Of a stretch of 64,000 bases of DNA, positions 25,301-33,942 are shown piece after piece. The notes under the pieces were generated by a model. That model did no database searches, was not told the DNA's origin, and saw only the letters and a list, made by a program, of their open reading frames with translations. Position numbers and translations under genes: made by a program. Every line of letters begins with the position of its first letter. The stretch's first letter is position 1. This DNA is from an uncultured Eubacteriales bacterium (GTDB lineage Bacteria > Bacillota > Clostridia > Oscillospirales > Oscillospiraceae). The DNA lies in assembly GCA_900546485.1 (NCBI GenBank), contig URDK01000001.1, forward strand, positions 1 to 64,000, in the 5' to 3' direction.

Positions 25301-26476
25301 CTATTCGGCCGGAGTTTCGGCCGCTATGTCCTCCAGGCACTCGGCGCGGAGCGTGACGTACAGCACACCGCCGCTCTCGCTGGCGGAAAAGCTCTGGCTG
25401 AGGGCCTCTCCCCGGCCGTCAAGCAGCCGTTCCAGCTCCGACGTAAGCTGTTCTTCAAGCCTCTGCCTCAGTGCGTCGGTATCCGCAGTCCGGGTTACTA
25501 TATCATACTCCAAAATGTCCTCACGCACAAGAGAAACCGGCAAACTAAAGACCCCCGGCCACTCAAAGGCATACTCTCTCGTGACCTTGGAGCAGTTTTC
25601 GTCCAGCTCGGAGCCCCCGGCGTAGAGATTCAGCCTTCCGCCGCCCACTGCGAGCGCCCAGCGCGTGTGGCTCTTGCTCTCCGAGGCCTCGTTGTATTCG
25701 AGCGGAGCGGCAGCGGTGAGCTCGTAGTAGGTGCGCGCCTCTATTTTTGCCGAGGCGTGGACATAGCGCACGGTGCCGAGGCCGCTCTCTACGGCGCCCG
25801 ACACCAGCGTCTCGCCCTCAAGCACCGCGTCTCCCGGCTCCACCAGCGCCGCGCCCTGGTAGACCTCCGTCCGCTCTATTATGCCCGTTCTGCGCGCCGT
25901 TACCGAATACGGTGCGTCCCTGTCGCTGACCTCGGGAGCCTTGTCGCGCTCGCGCACCCTCACAACGGCGCGTGAGCTGTCCACGCTCACTCCGACCCAG
26001 GCGAGCTCCGGCACGCGGAGTATGACCTCGTTTTTTATCGTATCCGCCGACCATGTCGGCCAGAAGGAGCCGCTCTCCACCCCGCACTCGGCCAGGGCGC
26101 GGAGTATCTCGCCCTTTGAGACGGTCTCGTTGCCCTCGACCTCTATATCCCAGACGAAGAGCCGTGAGGCCGCGAGCAGCGTAAAGCAGACGGCAAGCCC
26201 CGCCATGAGCGCCACGCGGTGGCGCAGCCTCCGCCTCACGGCGGGCGCACCGCGGAGCTTGAGTGTTTTTATCGAACACTGGCAGCGCGCCGCAAGTCCG
26301 CGCGCGGTCTCGAGGTCCCTCGGGCGCAGCGCGAGCCGGAGCGTGAAATCATCCGCCGGCTCCGCGCCCCAGAAGCGTATCCCCGCCTCGGCCAGCGCGT
26401 TCAGAAACCGCGGCGGCTCCGCGCCCTCGACCTGAACCCACACGCTGCCGCGCAGATATATCCGCCGCGCGCTCAT
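25301..26476 (-). CDS. yqfD: Sporulation protein YqfD
   Basis: Sporulation membrane protein (391 aa) of the YqfD family, reported to act with SpoIIIAH-type machinery in the mother cell. An N-terminal cytoplasmic domain (MSARRIYLRGSVWVQVEG) is followed by one membrane helix at about 88-106 (VALMAGLAVCFTLLAASRLFVW). A large extracytoplasmic domain follows, with VWDIEVEGNETVSKGEIL and the conserved ELAWVGVSVDSSRAVVRVRER. The ATG at 26474-26476 overlaps the yqfC stop by 4 nt. Confidence 0.93.
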   Translation of the reverse strand: MSARRIYLRGSVWVQVEGAEPPRFLNALAEAGIRFWGAEPADDFTLRLALRPRDLETARGLAARCQCSIKTLKLRGAPAVRRRLRHRVALMAGLAVCFTLLAASRLFVWDIEVEGNETVSKGEILRALAECGVESGSFWPTWSADTIKNEVILRVPELAWVGVSVDSSRAVVRVRERDKAPEVSDRDAPYSVTARRTGIIERTEVYQGAALVEPGDAVLEGETLVSGAVESGLGTVRYVHASAKIEARTYYELTAAAPLEYNEASESKSHTRWALAVGGGRLNLYAGGSELDENCSKVTREYAFEWPGVFSLPVSLVREDILEYDIVTRTADTDALRQRLEEQLTSELERLLDGRGEALSQSFSASESGGVLYVTLRAECLEDIAAETPAE

Positions 26477-26745
26477 ATAAACTCCACCGAGAGTATCCGC
26501 CCCGTGACCAGAAGGGCCTCTCTGTCCATCGCCGTCAGTTCCAGAGCCTCGCCGTTTATGATGAGGCGCGTTTTGCCGCCGTTCACCTCTATCCGCTCGC
26601 GCGTGTAGCCCGCGAGGCCGCGGTGGTCCTCGATGAGCGCGCGGCTGCGGCCCATGACGGTGACCTTCATCAGCCCCGCCGCCTCGGCCGGGAGACTTAG
26701 ACGGTCTGCAATATCCTCGCGAAAGCCGTAGCCTGACATTTTCAT
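26473..26745 (-). CDS. yqfC: Sporulation protein YqfC
   Basis: Small protein (90 aa) of the YqfC/YabP-like family. Typical stretches are GFREDIADRLSLPAEA at the start and ALIEDHRGLAGYTRERI in the middle. It is expressed during sporulation in Bacillus. The ATG at 26743-26745 is preceded by GGGGGTG; a GTG one codon earlier is also possible. It is divergent from the ylbJ-like gene and coupled to yqfD by a 4-nt overlap. Confidence 0.9.
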   Translation of the reverse strand: MKMSGYGFREDIADRLSLPAEAAGLMKVTVMGRSRALIEDHRGLAGYTRERIEVNGGKTRLIINGEALELTAMDREALLVTGRILSVEFI

Positions 26746-26817
26746 CACCCCCGTAAGGTGATTTTATGTCCCGGGAACAAATATAATTCTGAGACAAGGC
26801 TTACGGGAGGTGTTCGC

Positions 26818-27780
26818 ATGAAAAAAGGCGCCCTTGCGCTCTACGCCGCGGCGGCCGCTGCCTCGGCCCTCGCGCTTATCGCCTGCTCGGCGGAGGCGAT
26901 GGAGGCCGCGCGCTATTCGCTCAGGCTCTGCGGCGAGGTGCTCATACCCTCGCTTTTCCCCTTCTTCGTGCTCTCGGCGCTCATTCAGGAGCTGGGGCTG
27001 CCCTCGCGGCTGGGACGGCTGACGGCTCCGGGGATGCGCCGGCTCTTCGGCGTCCCCGGCTCAGGCTGTGCGGCACTCATTCTAGGGCTCATGGCCGGCT
27101 ATCCGCTGGGCGCGGCCTCGGTGGCGGGGCTGGTGGAGCGCGGGGAGCTCGAGCGCGGCGAGGGCGAGCGCCTTTTGGGCTTCTGCAACAACTCAGGCCC
27201 GGCTTTCATCCTCGGTGCGGCGGGCGCGGGGGTGTTCGGGAGCGCGCGGGCCGGGCTCGTGCTCTACGCCGCGCACATCCTCGCGGCGCTCACGGCCGGT
27301 GTGCTGCTCTCACTGGGGCGTCCCCGTCCGGCGCTGCGACTGCCTGAGATACGCCCCCCGCGCGCCGGGGCCCTGCCCTCCGCCGTCACGACCTCGGTGC
27401 GGAACATGCTCAATGTCTGCGGCTTTGTCGTAGCCTTCGGAGTCATCACCGGCACGCTCGACGCCGTGGGGCTGCTGCCCGCGCTCGCGCTCGACCTCTC
27501 CCGGCTCACCGGGCTGGAGGTCTCCGCCTGCCGTGCGGCGGTAGTGGGCTTCTTCGAGCTCGGCGGCGGCGTGGGTGCGATGCGCGGCCTCTCGGCTACG
27601 CCGCTGAACCTCGCCGTCTGCGCACTTGTCATAGGCTGGGGCGGGCTTTCGGTCCATTTCCAGACCTCCGCCGTGGTCTCCGGGGCGGAAATAAGCACCG
27701 CCCGGCATTTCACCGGGCGGTGCCTGAGCGCTGTATTTTCCTTTGTATACGTCCTGCTCCTCGCTCCGGTGGTGATTTAG
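26818..27780 (+). CDS. YlbJ-like sporulation integral membrane protein
   Basis: Polytopic membrane protein (320 aa, about eight helices) with the nucleoside-recognition (Gate) repeats of the YlbJ/SpoIIIE-AB-like group. Hallmarks are SLFPFFVLSAL, GLMAGYPLGAASVAGL, FCNNSGPAFILGA and, in the second repeat, GFFELGGGVGAMRG. YlbJ is needed for spore coat or cortex formation in Bacillus. The ATG at 26818 follows GGGAGGTG. This is the only plus-strand gene before 38.8 kb; it is divergent from yqfC, consistent with a shared sporulation-specific control region (26746-26817). Confidence 0.85.
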   Translation: MKKGALALYAAAAAASALALIACSAEAMEAARYSLRLCGEVLIPSLFPFFVLSALIQELGLPSRLGRLTAPGMRRLFGVPGSGCAALILGLMAGYPLGAASVAGLVERGELERGEGERLLGFCNNSGPAFILGAAGAGVFGSARAGLVLYAAHILAALTAGVLLSLGRPRPALRLPEIRPPRAGALPSAVTTSVRNMLNVCGFVVAFGVITGTLDAVGLLPALALDLSRLTGLEVSACRAAVVGFFELGGGVGAMRGLSATPLNLAVCALVIGWGGLSVHFQTSAVVSGAEISTARHFTGRCLSAVFSFVYVLLLAPVVI

Positions 27781-28048
27781 CGTGGGCAGGATGATCCAAA
27801 CCCGCTCTGCGGGGGCCTGCCAGCGCCCGGCTGCGTTTTCCTCCTTGAAGGGCGTCAGCCCATCTGCGTCGTCAAGCCTTGCCGGACACAGGCAGGCCAC
27901 CCGCAGGGTCGAAGATTTTTGAGCTCGCCCGCCGTCTCAGGGCGATGACGGCGGCGGGCAGACGGGCTGTCGCCCTTCAAGCGACGGCGGCGATGCCATG
28001 GGGCGGCGGGCGAGCTCAAAAACGAGTCCGGATCATGCCGCCCACGCT
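27779..28048. repeat. 270-bp structured element with imperfect terminal inverted repeats and nested palindromes
   Basis: The ends 27779-27797 and 28030-28048 are 19-bp inverted repeats matching at 17 positions. Inside, 27916-27934 and 28004-28022 are perfect 19-bp inverted repeats, and within their loop AGGGCGA pairs with TCGCCCT. The element fills the whole gap between the convergent ylbJ-like gene and the chromate transporter gene, and both stop codons overlap its ends. It may act as a bidirectional terminator or be a non-autonomous repeat. No coding potential is visible. Confidence 0.75.
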
Positions 28049-28631
28049 AGGCCCCGCCGAAGGAGAAGACTATGCCCACCACCGCAGATGCCGCTATGAA
28101 CACCACGGGATGCAGCTTCTTCGTGGGCTTCACCACATTGGTGAGGAGCCATATCACAATGGCCAGGATGATGGCTGGGATGGAGATGAGGTCCGTAAAT
28201 ACGCCGGTCTCTTTAAAGAGGCTGACATTGAGCAGGGATATCTCCACCACTGAGACTCCGGCGGCCGCGATGAGCGCCGTGGAGGCCGGGCGCAGGCCGT
28301 AGAAGGCGGCTTCCACATAGCGGTTGCCGCGGAATTTGGCCAGAACGCTGGCAATTATCATGACGAGTATGACGCCGGGCAGCACTATTCCCAGCGTGGC
28401 TATCACCGCTCCGCCAAAGCCGCCGACGGTGTAGCCGACATAGGTTGCCATGTTGATACCCACCGGGCCCGGGGTGGACTCGCTGACAGCGAGCATATCC
28501 GCTAGCTGGGCGTAAGTATACCAACCCGTGCTGTCGGCCAGGTCGTAGAGGAAGGGCAGCGTGGCCATGCCCCCGCCTACGGAGAACATGCCTATCTTCA
28601 AAAACTCCCAGAAGAGCCGGAGCAATATCAT
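28047..28631 (-). CDS. Chromate transporter, second half (CHR domain)
   Basis: Membrane protein of 194 aa with one CHR domain, beginning MILLRLFWEFLKIGMFSVGGGMATLPFL. The conserved SESTPGPVGINMATYVGY stretch and about six helices are present. In short-chain CHR systems two such halves act together as the exporter; chromate is the named family substrate but anion specificity here is unproven. Its start overlaps the upstream half by 4 nt. A longer frame to 28775 is an artefact of high GC. The stop lies in the inverted repeat of the following element. Confidence 0.88.
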   Translation of the reverse strand: MILLRLFWEFLKIGMFSVGGGMATLPFLYDLADSTGWYTYAQLADMLAVSESTPGPVGINMATYVGYTVGGFGGAVIATLGIVLPGVILVMIIASVLAKFRGNRYVEAAFYGLRPASTALIAAAGVSVVEISLLNVSLFKETGVFTDLISIPAIILAIVIWLLTNVVKPTKKLHPVVFIAASAVVGIVFSFGGA

Positions 28632-29191
28632 TTGCCGCCCTCCTTCCCCGCCTTGCGCCAGCCGAGCGCCTGCAGGCCGATGCCCACGACGGCGGCGGCG
28701 ACGACAAAGAGGATGGGGGATATGTCGGTCACGAGCGAGAGCACGCAGACCGGCGCAAAGATGATAACGAGGCACTTCCAGTCCACGATGGCGCTATTCC
28801 AGAGCTTCACCACCGCGTTGATGATGAGCACGACGACACAGACGCGGATGCCCGCGAAGGCGTTCTTGACCACGGCGTAATCCGAGAACGCCGTAAGGAA
28901 CATTGCGATGACGGTGATGATAATGAGCGAGGGCAGCATGGAGCCCAGCGCGGCCACAACGCCGCCGAGCTTGCCGCGGCACCTGCGGCCGACGAAGGCC
29001 GCGGTGTTGACCATGATGATACCGGGCAGGCACTGGGCCATGGCGTAGTAGTCCATGATCTCCTCCTCGCTGGCCCAGTGGTTGTGCTCCACGACCTCAC
29101 GCTGGAGTATGGGCAGCATGGCATAGCCGCCCCCAAAGGTAAGGGCCCCCACTTTAATGAAGGCCCAAAAGATCTTGAGGTATTCTTTCAT
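28628..29191 (-). CDS. Chromate transporter, first half (CHR domain)
   Basis: Single CHR domain protein (187 aa, about five to six helices), beginning MKEYLKIFWAFIKVGALTFGGGYAMLPIL. The motif AQCLPGIIMVNTAAFVG corresponds to the signature PGP/VN region of the family. It pairs with the next gene, overlapping by 4 nt. Its own ATG overlaps the stop of the phosphohexomutase gene by 4 nt, so three genes are translationally coupled. An export role is inferred. Confidence 0.88.
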   Translation of the reverse strand: MKEYLKIFWAFIKVGALTFGGGYAMLPILQREVVEHNHWASEEEIMDYYAMAQCLPGIIMVNTAAFVGRRCRGKLGGVVAALGSMLPSLIIITVIAMFLTAFSDYAVVKNAFAGIRVCVVVLIINAVVKLWNSAIVDWKCLVIIFAPVCVLSLVTDISPILFVVAAAVVGIGLQALGWRKAGKEGGK

Positions 29192-30921
29192 TTACTCAGT
29201 TCTTCCGCGAATGCTGTATATTTTGCGACGCGGGCCTCGCACTCGGCCCTGTCAGCGCCCTGGGTGAGAATGTACACTTTTATCTTCGGCTCGGTGCCGG
29301 AGGGTCTGACGATAAAGGACGTGCCGTCCTCCAGCTCGAAGTAGAGCACGTTGGAGCCGGAAATGTGCGTCTTGCCGACGACGCCGAGCTCCGCGACGGA
29401 GACCGTGCCGTTCTGGTAGTCGCGCATGCCGAGGACGGCCGAACCGCCGATCTCGCGGGGCGGCTTGGCGCGCAGGGAGGCCATCAGCGCCTTCATCTTC
29501 TCCAGACCGTCGAGGCCCGGCATGACGAGGTTGAGCGTCTTTTCCATGAACCAGCCGTATTTCTCGTAGAGGCCCTCGAGCGCGTCGGCCAGGGTCATGC
29601 CCTTGGAGAAGTAATAGGCGGCCATCTCGGCTATCATCATGGAGGCGGTGACGGCGTCCTTGTCGCGGACATAGTCGCCCATCATGTAGCCGTAGCTCTC
29701 CTCGTAGGCGAGTATGTACTCGTAGGAGCCCTCGCGCTTATACTCGGCGAGCTTCTCAGCCATGAACTTGAAGCCGGTGAAGGTCTCGTCGACGTGGACG
29801 CCGTTTTTCTCGGCTATCTCACGGCCCATGTTGGTGGTGACAATGGTCTTGATGAAGGCGGGGTTTGCAGGCATGGTGCCCGCCTCGCGCCTGGCGGTGA
29901 TGATGTAGTCGAGCAGCAGCACACCCATCTGGTTGCCGGTGATGGTGCGATACTCCCCGTCCTTGCCGCGGACCATGGTGCCCACGCGGTCGGAGTCCGG
30001 GTCGGTGCCGATGATGAGGTCGCTGCCGACCTGCTTGGCGAGGTCCACGGCGAGGTAGAAGCCCTCCGGGTTCTCCGGGTTGGGGCTCACGACCGTGGGG
30101 AAGTTGCCGTCTATGACCATCTGCTTCGGCTCCGGGAACAGGTGCTTCACACCGAGGCGGCGCAGCGCCTCCGGCACCAGCTTGTAGCCCGCGCCGTGGA
30201 AGGGCGTGTAGACTATCTTGAACTCGTCGGCGACCTTCTCCACGACGGACTTGTTGATGGACATGCTCATGACGTTGGCTAGGAAGGCCTCGTCCGTCTC
30301 CGCACCGATGACCTCGACAAGCCCACTTGCCATGGCCTCGTCAAAGCTCAGGCGCTTCACGTCGTGGAAGATGTCGAGCTTGCCCATCTCGGCGGCGACG
30401 GCGGCGGCATGCTGCGGCGGGAGCTGGGCGCCGTCGGACCAGTAGACCTTGTAGCCGTTGTACTCGCGCGGGTTGTGGCTGGCGGTTATGTTGATGCCCG
30501 CCGTGGCGCCGTAGTGCAGCACGGCAAAGGAGAGCTCAGGCGTGGGGCGCAGCGCGTCGAAGATGCGCACGCGGATGCCGTTGGCGGCCATGACGCCTGC
30601 GGCCTCACGAGCAAAGCGCTCGCTGTTCAGGCGGCAGTCGTAGCAGACCACGACGCCCTTCTTGCAGGCCTCCTCGCCCTCGGCCTTGATGACCGCGGCA
30701 AAGGCCTGGGTGGCCCAGCGGATGACGTGGATGTTCATGCGGTTGAGACCGGTGGCCATTATGCCGCGCAGTCCGGCGGTACCGAACTCCAGCGGCGCGA
30801 AAAAGCGGCTCTCTATCTCTTTATCGTCCTCGGCGATGGCGGAAAGCTCCTTCCACTCCTCCTCGCCGAGCGCGGGACTGTCCAGCCAGTACTGATATTC
30901 TTCCTTATAGCTCCTCTTCAT
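29188..30921 (-). CDS. Phospho-sugar mutase (phosphoglucomutase/phosphomannomutase family)
   Basis: Alpha-D-phosphohexomutase (577 aa) interconverting hexose 1- and 6-phosphates. The phosphoserine loop is TASHNPREYNGYKVYW near 145, the metal loop GTDPDSDRVG near 300, the sugar-binding ALAYEESYGY-type loop (AYEESYGYMMGD) near 410, and the C-terminal phosphate-binding RPSGTEPKIKVY near 545. The length matches PgcA-type enzymes of Firmicutes. The ATG at 30919-30921 follows GGAGAGG. It overlaps the DUF2007-like gene by 17 nt, so that gene is its immediate operon partner. Confidence 0.93.
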   Translation of the reverse strand: MKRSYKEEYQYWLDSPALGEEEWKELSAIAEDDKEIESRFFAPLEFGTAGLRGIMATGLNRMNIHVIRWATQAFAAVIKAEGEEACKKGVVVCYDCRLNSERFAREAAGVMAANGIRVRIFDALRPTPELSFAVLHYGATAGINITASHNPREYNGYKVYWSDGAQLPPQHAAAVAAEMGKLDIFHDVKRLSFDEAMASGLVEVIGAETDEAFLANVMSMSINKSVVEKVADEFKIVYTPFHGAGYKLVPEALRRLGVKHLFPEPKQMVIDGNFPTVVSPNPENPEGFYLAVDLAKQVGSDLIIGTDPDSDRVGTMVRGKDGEYRTITGNQMGVLLLDYIITARREAGTMPANPAFIKTIVTTNMGREIAEKNGVHVDETFTGFKFMAEKLAEYKREGSYEYILAYEESYGYMMGDYVRDKDAVTASMMIAEMAAYYFSKGMTLADALEGLYEKYGWFMEKTLNLVMPGLDGLEKMKALMASLRAKPPREIGGSAVLGMRDYQNGTVSVAELGVVGKTHISGSNVLYFELEDGTSFIVRPSGTEPKIKVYILTQGADRAECEARVAKYTAFAEELSK

Positions 30922-31225
30922 CTTCTGCCTCTCCTTCAAGTATGTTCTTGGCATCCTCGAGCATCGTCTCAGGCACGAATATGTCCACACCCTCCGCACT
31001 CATACCGAGCATAAGGTTGCCGAAACCGCCGTAATGCGGGTATTTCTTAACATACGGGATGTCAAAGGAGTCCAGTATCCCCGTAACGATGGCATCGCCC
31101 AGGTCGAGCTGCGAGCAGGTGGTCAGATACGCCGCCTCAACGAAATTGCCCTGCTCGTCCCGGGGCCACTTCTCAGCTGTTTTGCCGGGCAGATCCCGTG
31201 CCCAGTCCAGATTGTGCCCACCCAT
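30905..31225 (-). CDS. DUF2007-like small protein
   Basis: A 106-aa acidic protein. The C-terminal half (SFDIPYVKKYPHYGGFGNLML, then GVDIFVPETMLEDAKNIL) resembles DUF2007, a ferredoxin-like fold often labelled putative signal-transducing protein. The N-terminal part has no recognisable domain. The 3' end overlaps the next gene by 17 nt, an unusually long overlap. The start has AGGGGG 12 nt upstream. Biochemical role unknown. Confidence 0.75.
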   Translation of the reverse strand: MGGHNLDWARDLPGKTAEKWPRDEQGNFVEAAYLTTCSQLDLGDAIVTGILDSFDIPYVKKYPHYGGFGNLMLGMSAEGVDIFVPETMLEDAKNILEGEAEDEEEL

Positions 31226-31240
31226 AGGCTGTTTTCCCCC

Positions 31241-31723
31241 TTATTTGTGATAGCGCCCGCCGTTCATTATGGTGAACGCCCTGTATACCTGCTCCGCGAG
31301 CATCACCCTTGCGAGATGGTGCGGGAAGGTCATCCGGGACATGGACAGCCTCAGATCCGCGGAGCGCTTCACGCTCTCGTGCAGCCCGAAGGAGCCGCCG
31401 ATTATGAAGCAGAGCTTCGACGCTCCCGCGCCCATGGCGGCGTCCAGCGTCCCGGCGAGTTCCGTGCTGGACATCTCGCGCCCTTCCACGCAGAGCGCAA
31501 CAACGTAGGCGCCCTTCGGTACGGCCTTTTCGATCTCCGCGGCCTCGCGCTCGAGCGCCCTCGCTATTTCCTTTTCCGAGGGCTGCTCCGGCAGCCGCTC
31601 CTCGGCTATCTCGCGCAGCTCGGGCTTTCCGAAGGCACCGAGGCGCTTATAATACTCCTCAAACGCTGCGGCATAGTGCCGCTCGCGCATTTTTCCCACG
31701 AAGATGAAGCTCAAACCCGGCAT
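31241..31723 (-). CDS. rlmH: 23S rRNA (pseudouridine-1915-N3)-methyltransferase RlmH
   Basis: SPOUT methyltransferase (160 aa) that modifies pseudouridine 1915 in helix 69 of 23S rRNA. The knotted C-terminal half contains FIIGGSFGL and the end ...FTIMNGGRYHK, both invariant family features. The start overlaps the walJ stop by 13 nt. RlmH next to walJ is conserved in Firmicutes. Confidence 0.96.
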   Translation of the reverse strand: MPGLSFIFVGKMRERHYAAAFEEYYKRLGAFGKPELREIAEERLPEQPSEKEIARALEREAAEIEKAVPKGAYVVALCVEGREMSSTELAGTLDAAMGAGASKLCFIIGGSFGLHESVKRSADLRLSMSRMTFPHHLARVMLAEQVYRAFTIMNGGRYHK

Positions 31724-32499
31724 TTTGCGCTCGCCTCCATGCGCACGGCGCCCAGCGGCGGCGCCGCCGCGAGCTCCGGGCTCTCCCCCGCCTCCATCAG
31801 CGCGGCAGACACGGCGGCCAGCGCCTTTTCAGGGCGGTTGTTCTCCCGGCTCAGGTGGCCGAGTATCAGGCTGCGCGCCCCGCTCTCGGAAAGCCTGACG
31901 GCCAGACGTCCGGCCTCCACATTCGAGAGGTGGCCGTGGTCCGAGAGTATCCGGCGCTTGAGATAGACGGGATAGGGCCCGTCGCAGAGCATCTGCTCGT
32001 CGTAATTGGCTTCGATGACCGCCATGTCTACGCCGCACATGGCCCCGAGCACCTCGTCCGTCAGGCAGCCCAGGTCGGTGCAGAGTCCGAATGAAGCGCC
32101 GTCGGCCTCTATGCGGTAGCCCACGCTCTCGTCGGTATCATGCAGCGTATGGAAGGCGCATATCTCCGCGCCGCCCAGCGAAAAGGGCTCGCCCGCGCGT
32201 ATGACGTCTATGTAATCCGCGACGGCGGGCAGCATGCCGCGCAGCCGCGCCGCCACGGTGCGCGGCGCAAAGACGCGCGTGCCGTGCTTTTTCGTGAGCA
32301 TCGGGAGCCCCGAGACGTGGTCCGCGTGCTCGTGGGTTATGAGCACGCCCGAGAGCTCCGTCGGGCTCAGGCCCTCGGCGGCAAGAAAGCCGCTTATGCG
32401 CCGGAGCGAGATGCCCGCGTCTATCAGCAGCTTCTCCCCTCCCGCGCGCACGAGCGCACAGTTGCCGGTGGAGCCGCTGGCGAATACACTTATCTGCAT
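31711..32499 (-). CDS. walJ: WalJ/YycJ metallo-beta-lactamase-fold hydrolase
   Basis: MBL-fold protein (262 aa) with the zinc motif THEHADH near 55 and conserved SDHGHLSN and GHLSRENN stretches. The family is encoded with walRK in Firmicutes and has been linked to coordinating cell division with DNA replication; its substrate is likely a nucleic acid phosphodiester. It starts on the stop of murA2 (TGATG) and overlaps rlmH by 13 nt. The last 25 residues, rich in Ala and Pro, look like a loosely conserved tail. Confidence 0.9.
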   Translation of the reverse strand: MQISVFASGSTGNCALVRAGGEKLLIDAGISLRRISGFLAAEGLSPTELSGVLITHEHADHVSGLPMLTKKHGTRVFAPRTVAARLRGMLPAVADYIDVIRAGEPFSLGGAEICAFHTLHDTDESVGYRIEADGASFGLCTDLGCLTDEVLGAMCGVDMAVIEANYDEQMLCDGPYPVYLKRRILSDHGHLSNVEAGRLAVRLSESGARSLILGHLSRENNRPEKALAAVSAALMEAGESPELAAAPPLGAVRMEASAKCRV

Positions 32500-33800
32500 C
32501 AGCCGGCGTTCACCGATTTCATGCGCTCCGGCTCGTCGGGCTCATGCACCAGCGCGATATCAGCGCCCAGCTTTCTGAGCTTGCCGACGAAGTCCTCATA
32601 GCCGCGCTCGATATAGTGGACGTCCTCCACCTCGGTAGTGCCCTCGGCGCAGAGTCCGGCTATGACCATGGCTGCGCCCGCGCGGAGGTCGCAGGCCGCT
32701 ACCGGCGCGCCGCAGAGCTTGTCGACGCCCTCTATGAGCGCGACACGGCCGTCCACCTGCACCTGCGCACCCATTTTGCGCAGCTCGGTGAGGTATTTGA
32801 AGCGGTTGTCGTATATGCCCTCGGTAATGACGCTTGAGCCGTTGGCGAGGCAGAGCGCCGCGGCAAACTGCGGCTGCATATCCGTCGGGAAGCCGGGATA
32901 AGGCATCGTCTTGATGTTGACCTTCCTCAGCCGGCCGGAGCTCTTGACCGTCACGCAGTCCTCGCCTGCGATGACCGTCACGCCCATCTCACGCAGCTTG
33001 GCGGAGATGGACTCCAGGTGGCGCGGGATGACGTTGTTTATCTTCACCTCACCGCCCGCTGCCGCGGCCGCTACCATGTAGGTGCCGGCCTCGATCTGGT
33101 CGGGGATGATGGTGTAGGTGCCGCCGTGCAGGCTGTCGGTGCCGTTTATCTTGACCGAGTCCGTGCCCGCGCCGCGCACGTCGGCGCCCATGGAGTTGAG
33201 GAAGTTCGCAAGGTCGACTATGTGCGGCTCCTTCGCCGCGTTCTCGATGACCGTCCTGCCGCGGGCCATGGAGGCCGCGAGGATGATGTTCATCGTCGCG
33301 CCGACGGAGACCTTGTCGAGATATATCCTCGTGCCGTGGAGCTTGCCGTCTATGGCCTTGGCATAGACGAAGCCCCCCGTGACCTCCACGTCCGCGCCGA
33401 GGGCGGTCATGCCCTTTATGTGCTGGTCGATGGGCCGGACGCCGAAATTGCAGCCTCCCGGCATCGTGGTCTTGGCCGCGCCGAAACGGCCCAGCATAGC
33501 GCCGATAAGGTAGTAGGATGCGCGTATCTTGCGCATCAGGTCATAGGGGGCATCGGTATACCGCACGTCGGTGCAGTCTATCTCCACCGTGTTGCGGTTT
33601 ATCATGCGTATCTTAGCGCCGAGGTGCTCGAGTATCGTCATGAGCATGTCCGCGTCGCTTATCTGAGGAATATTTTCAAGCCGGCATACGCCGTTAACCA
33701 TAAGGGCGGCCGGGATTATGGCCACGGCGGCGTTCTTAGCGCCGCTGACCTCCACCTCTCCGTACAGGGGCTTGCCACCTTTAATGACATACTTTTCCAA
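32499..33800 (-). CDS. murA: UDP-N-acetylglucosamine 1-carboxyvinyltransferase, second copy
   Basis: Second MurA (433 aa), performing the same PEP transfer as the dcw copy. With the TTG start at 33798-33800, AAGGTG lies a few bases upstream and Lys22-Asn23 of SGAKNAAVAI fall at standard positions; the catalytic Cys117 is in TMPGGCNFG. An upstream GTG (33809) is possible but shifts these numbers. Gram-positive bacteria commonly have two MurA enzymes. Here the extra copy sits between yycI and walJ with its own promoter, which ties it to the wall-stress locus. Confidence 0.93.
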   Translation of the reverse strand: MEKYVIKGGKPLYGEVEVSGAKNAAVAIIPAALMVNGVCRLENIPQISDADMLMTILEHLGAKIRMINRNTVEIDCTDVRYTDAPYDLMRKIRASYYLIGAMLGRFGAAKTTMPGGCNFGVRPIDQHIKGMTALGADVEVTGGFVYAKAIDGKLHGTRIYLDKVSVGATMNIILAASMARGRTVIENAAKEPHIVDLANFLNSMGADVRGAGTDSVKINGTDSLHGGTYTIIPDQIEAGTYMVAAAAAGGEVKINNVIPRHLESISAKLREMGVTVIAGEDCVTVKSSGRLRKVNIKTMPYPGFPTDMQPQFAAALCLANGSSVITEGIYDNRFKYLTELRKMGAQVQVDGRVALIEGVDKLCGAPVAACDLRAGAAMVIAGLCAEGTTEVEDVHYIERGYEDFVGKLRKLGADIALVHEPDEPERMKSVNAG

Positions 33801-33908
33801 ACAATTCACCTTCCAAAGCCGTGGGGAAAGAGGCCCGCACTGTTCTGCCCGGTCCTGAGACCGGCCCGCAGATATATTTTGTCCGCATGGACGCCATACT
33901 AACAAAGT

Positions 33909-33937
33909 ATTTTAACACATTGTTCCCATTTATTCAA
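33909..33937 (-). promoter_or_regulatory. Promoter of the second murA operon
   Basis: Minus strand: TTGAAT (33932-33937), 17-bp spacer, TAAAAT (33909-33914) with a TGTGT upstream of the -10. The predicted start near 33902 gives a leader of about 100 nt that includes a CCGGTC/GACCGG hairpin (about 33850-33866). It separates murA-walJ-rlmH and the genes after them from the nudF-walRK transcript. Confidence 0.65.
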
Positions 33938-33942
33938 GACAA

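Noticed and set aside
33890..33915. WalR-type box (TGTTAA...TGTTAG) before the second murA
   Set aside because: Spacing is 7 instead of 5 and the second half-site ends in G, outside the known TGTWAH consensus. It also overlaps the promoter, so chance similarity in AT-rich DNA is likely.
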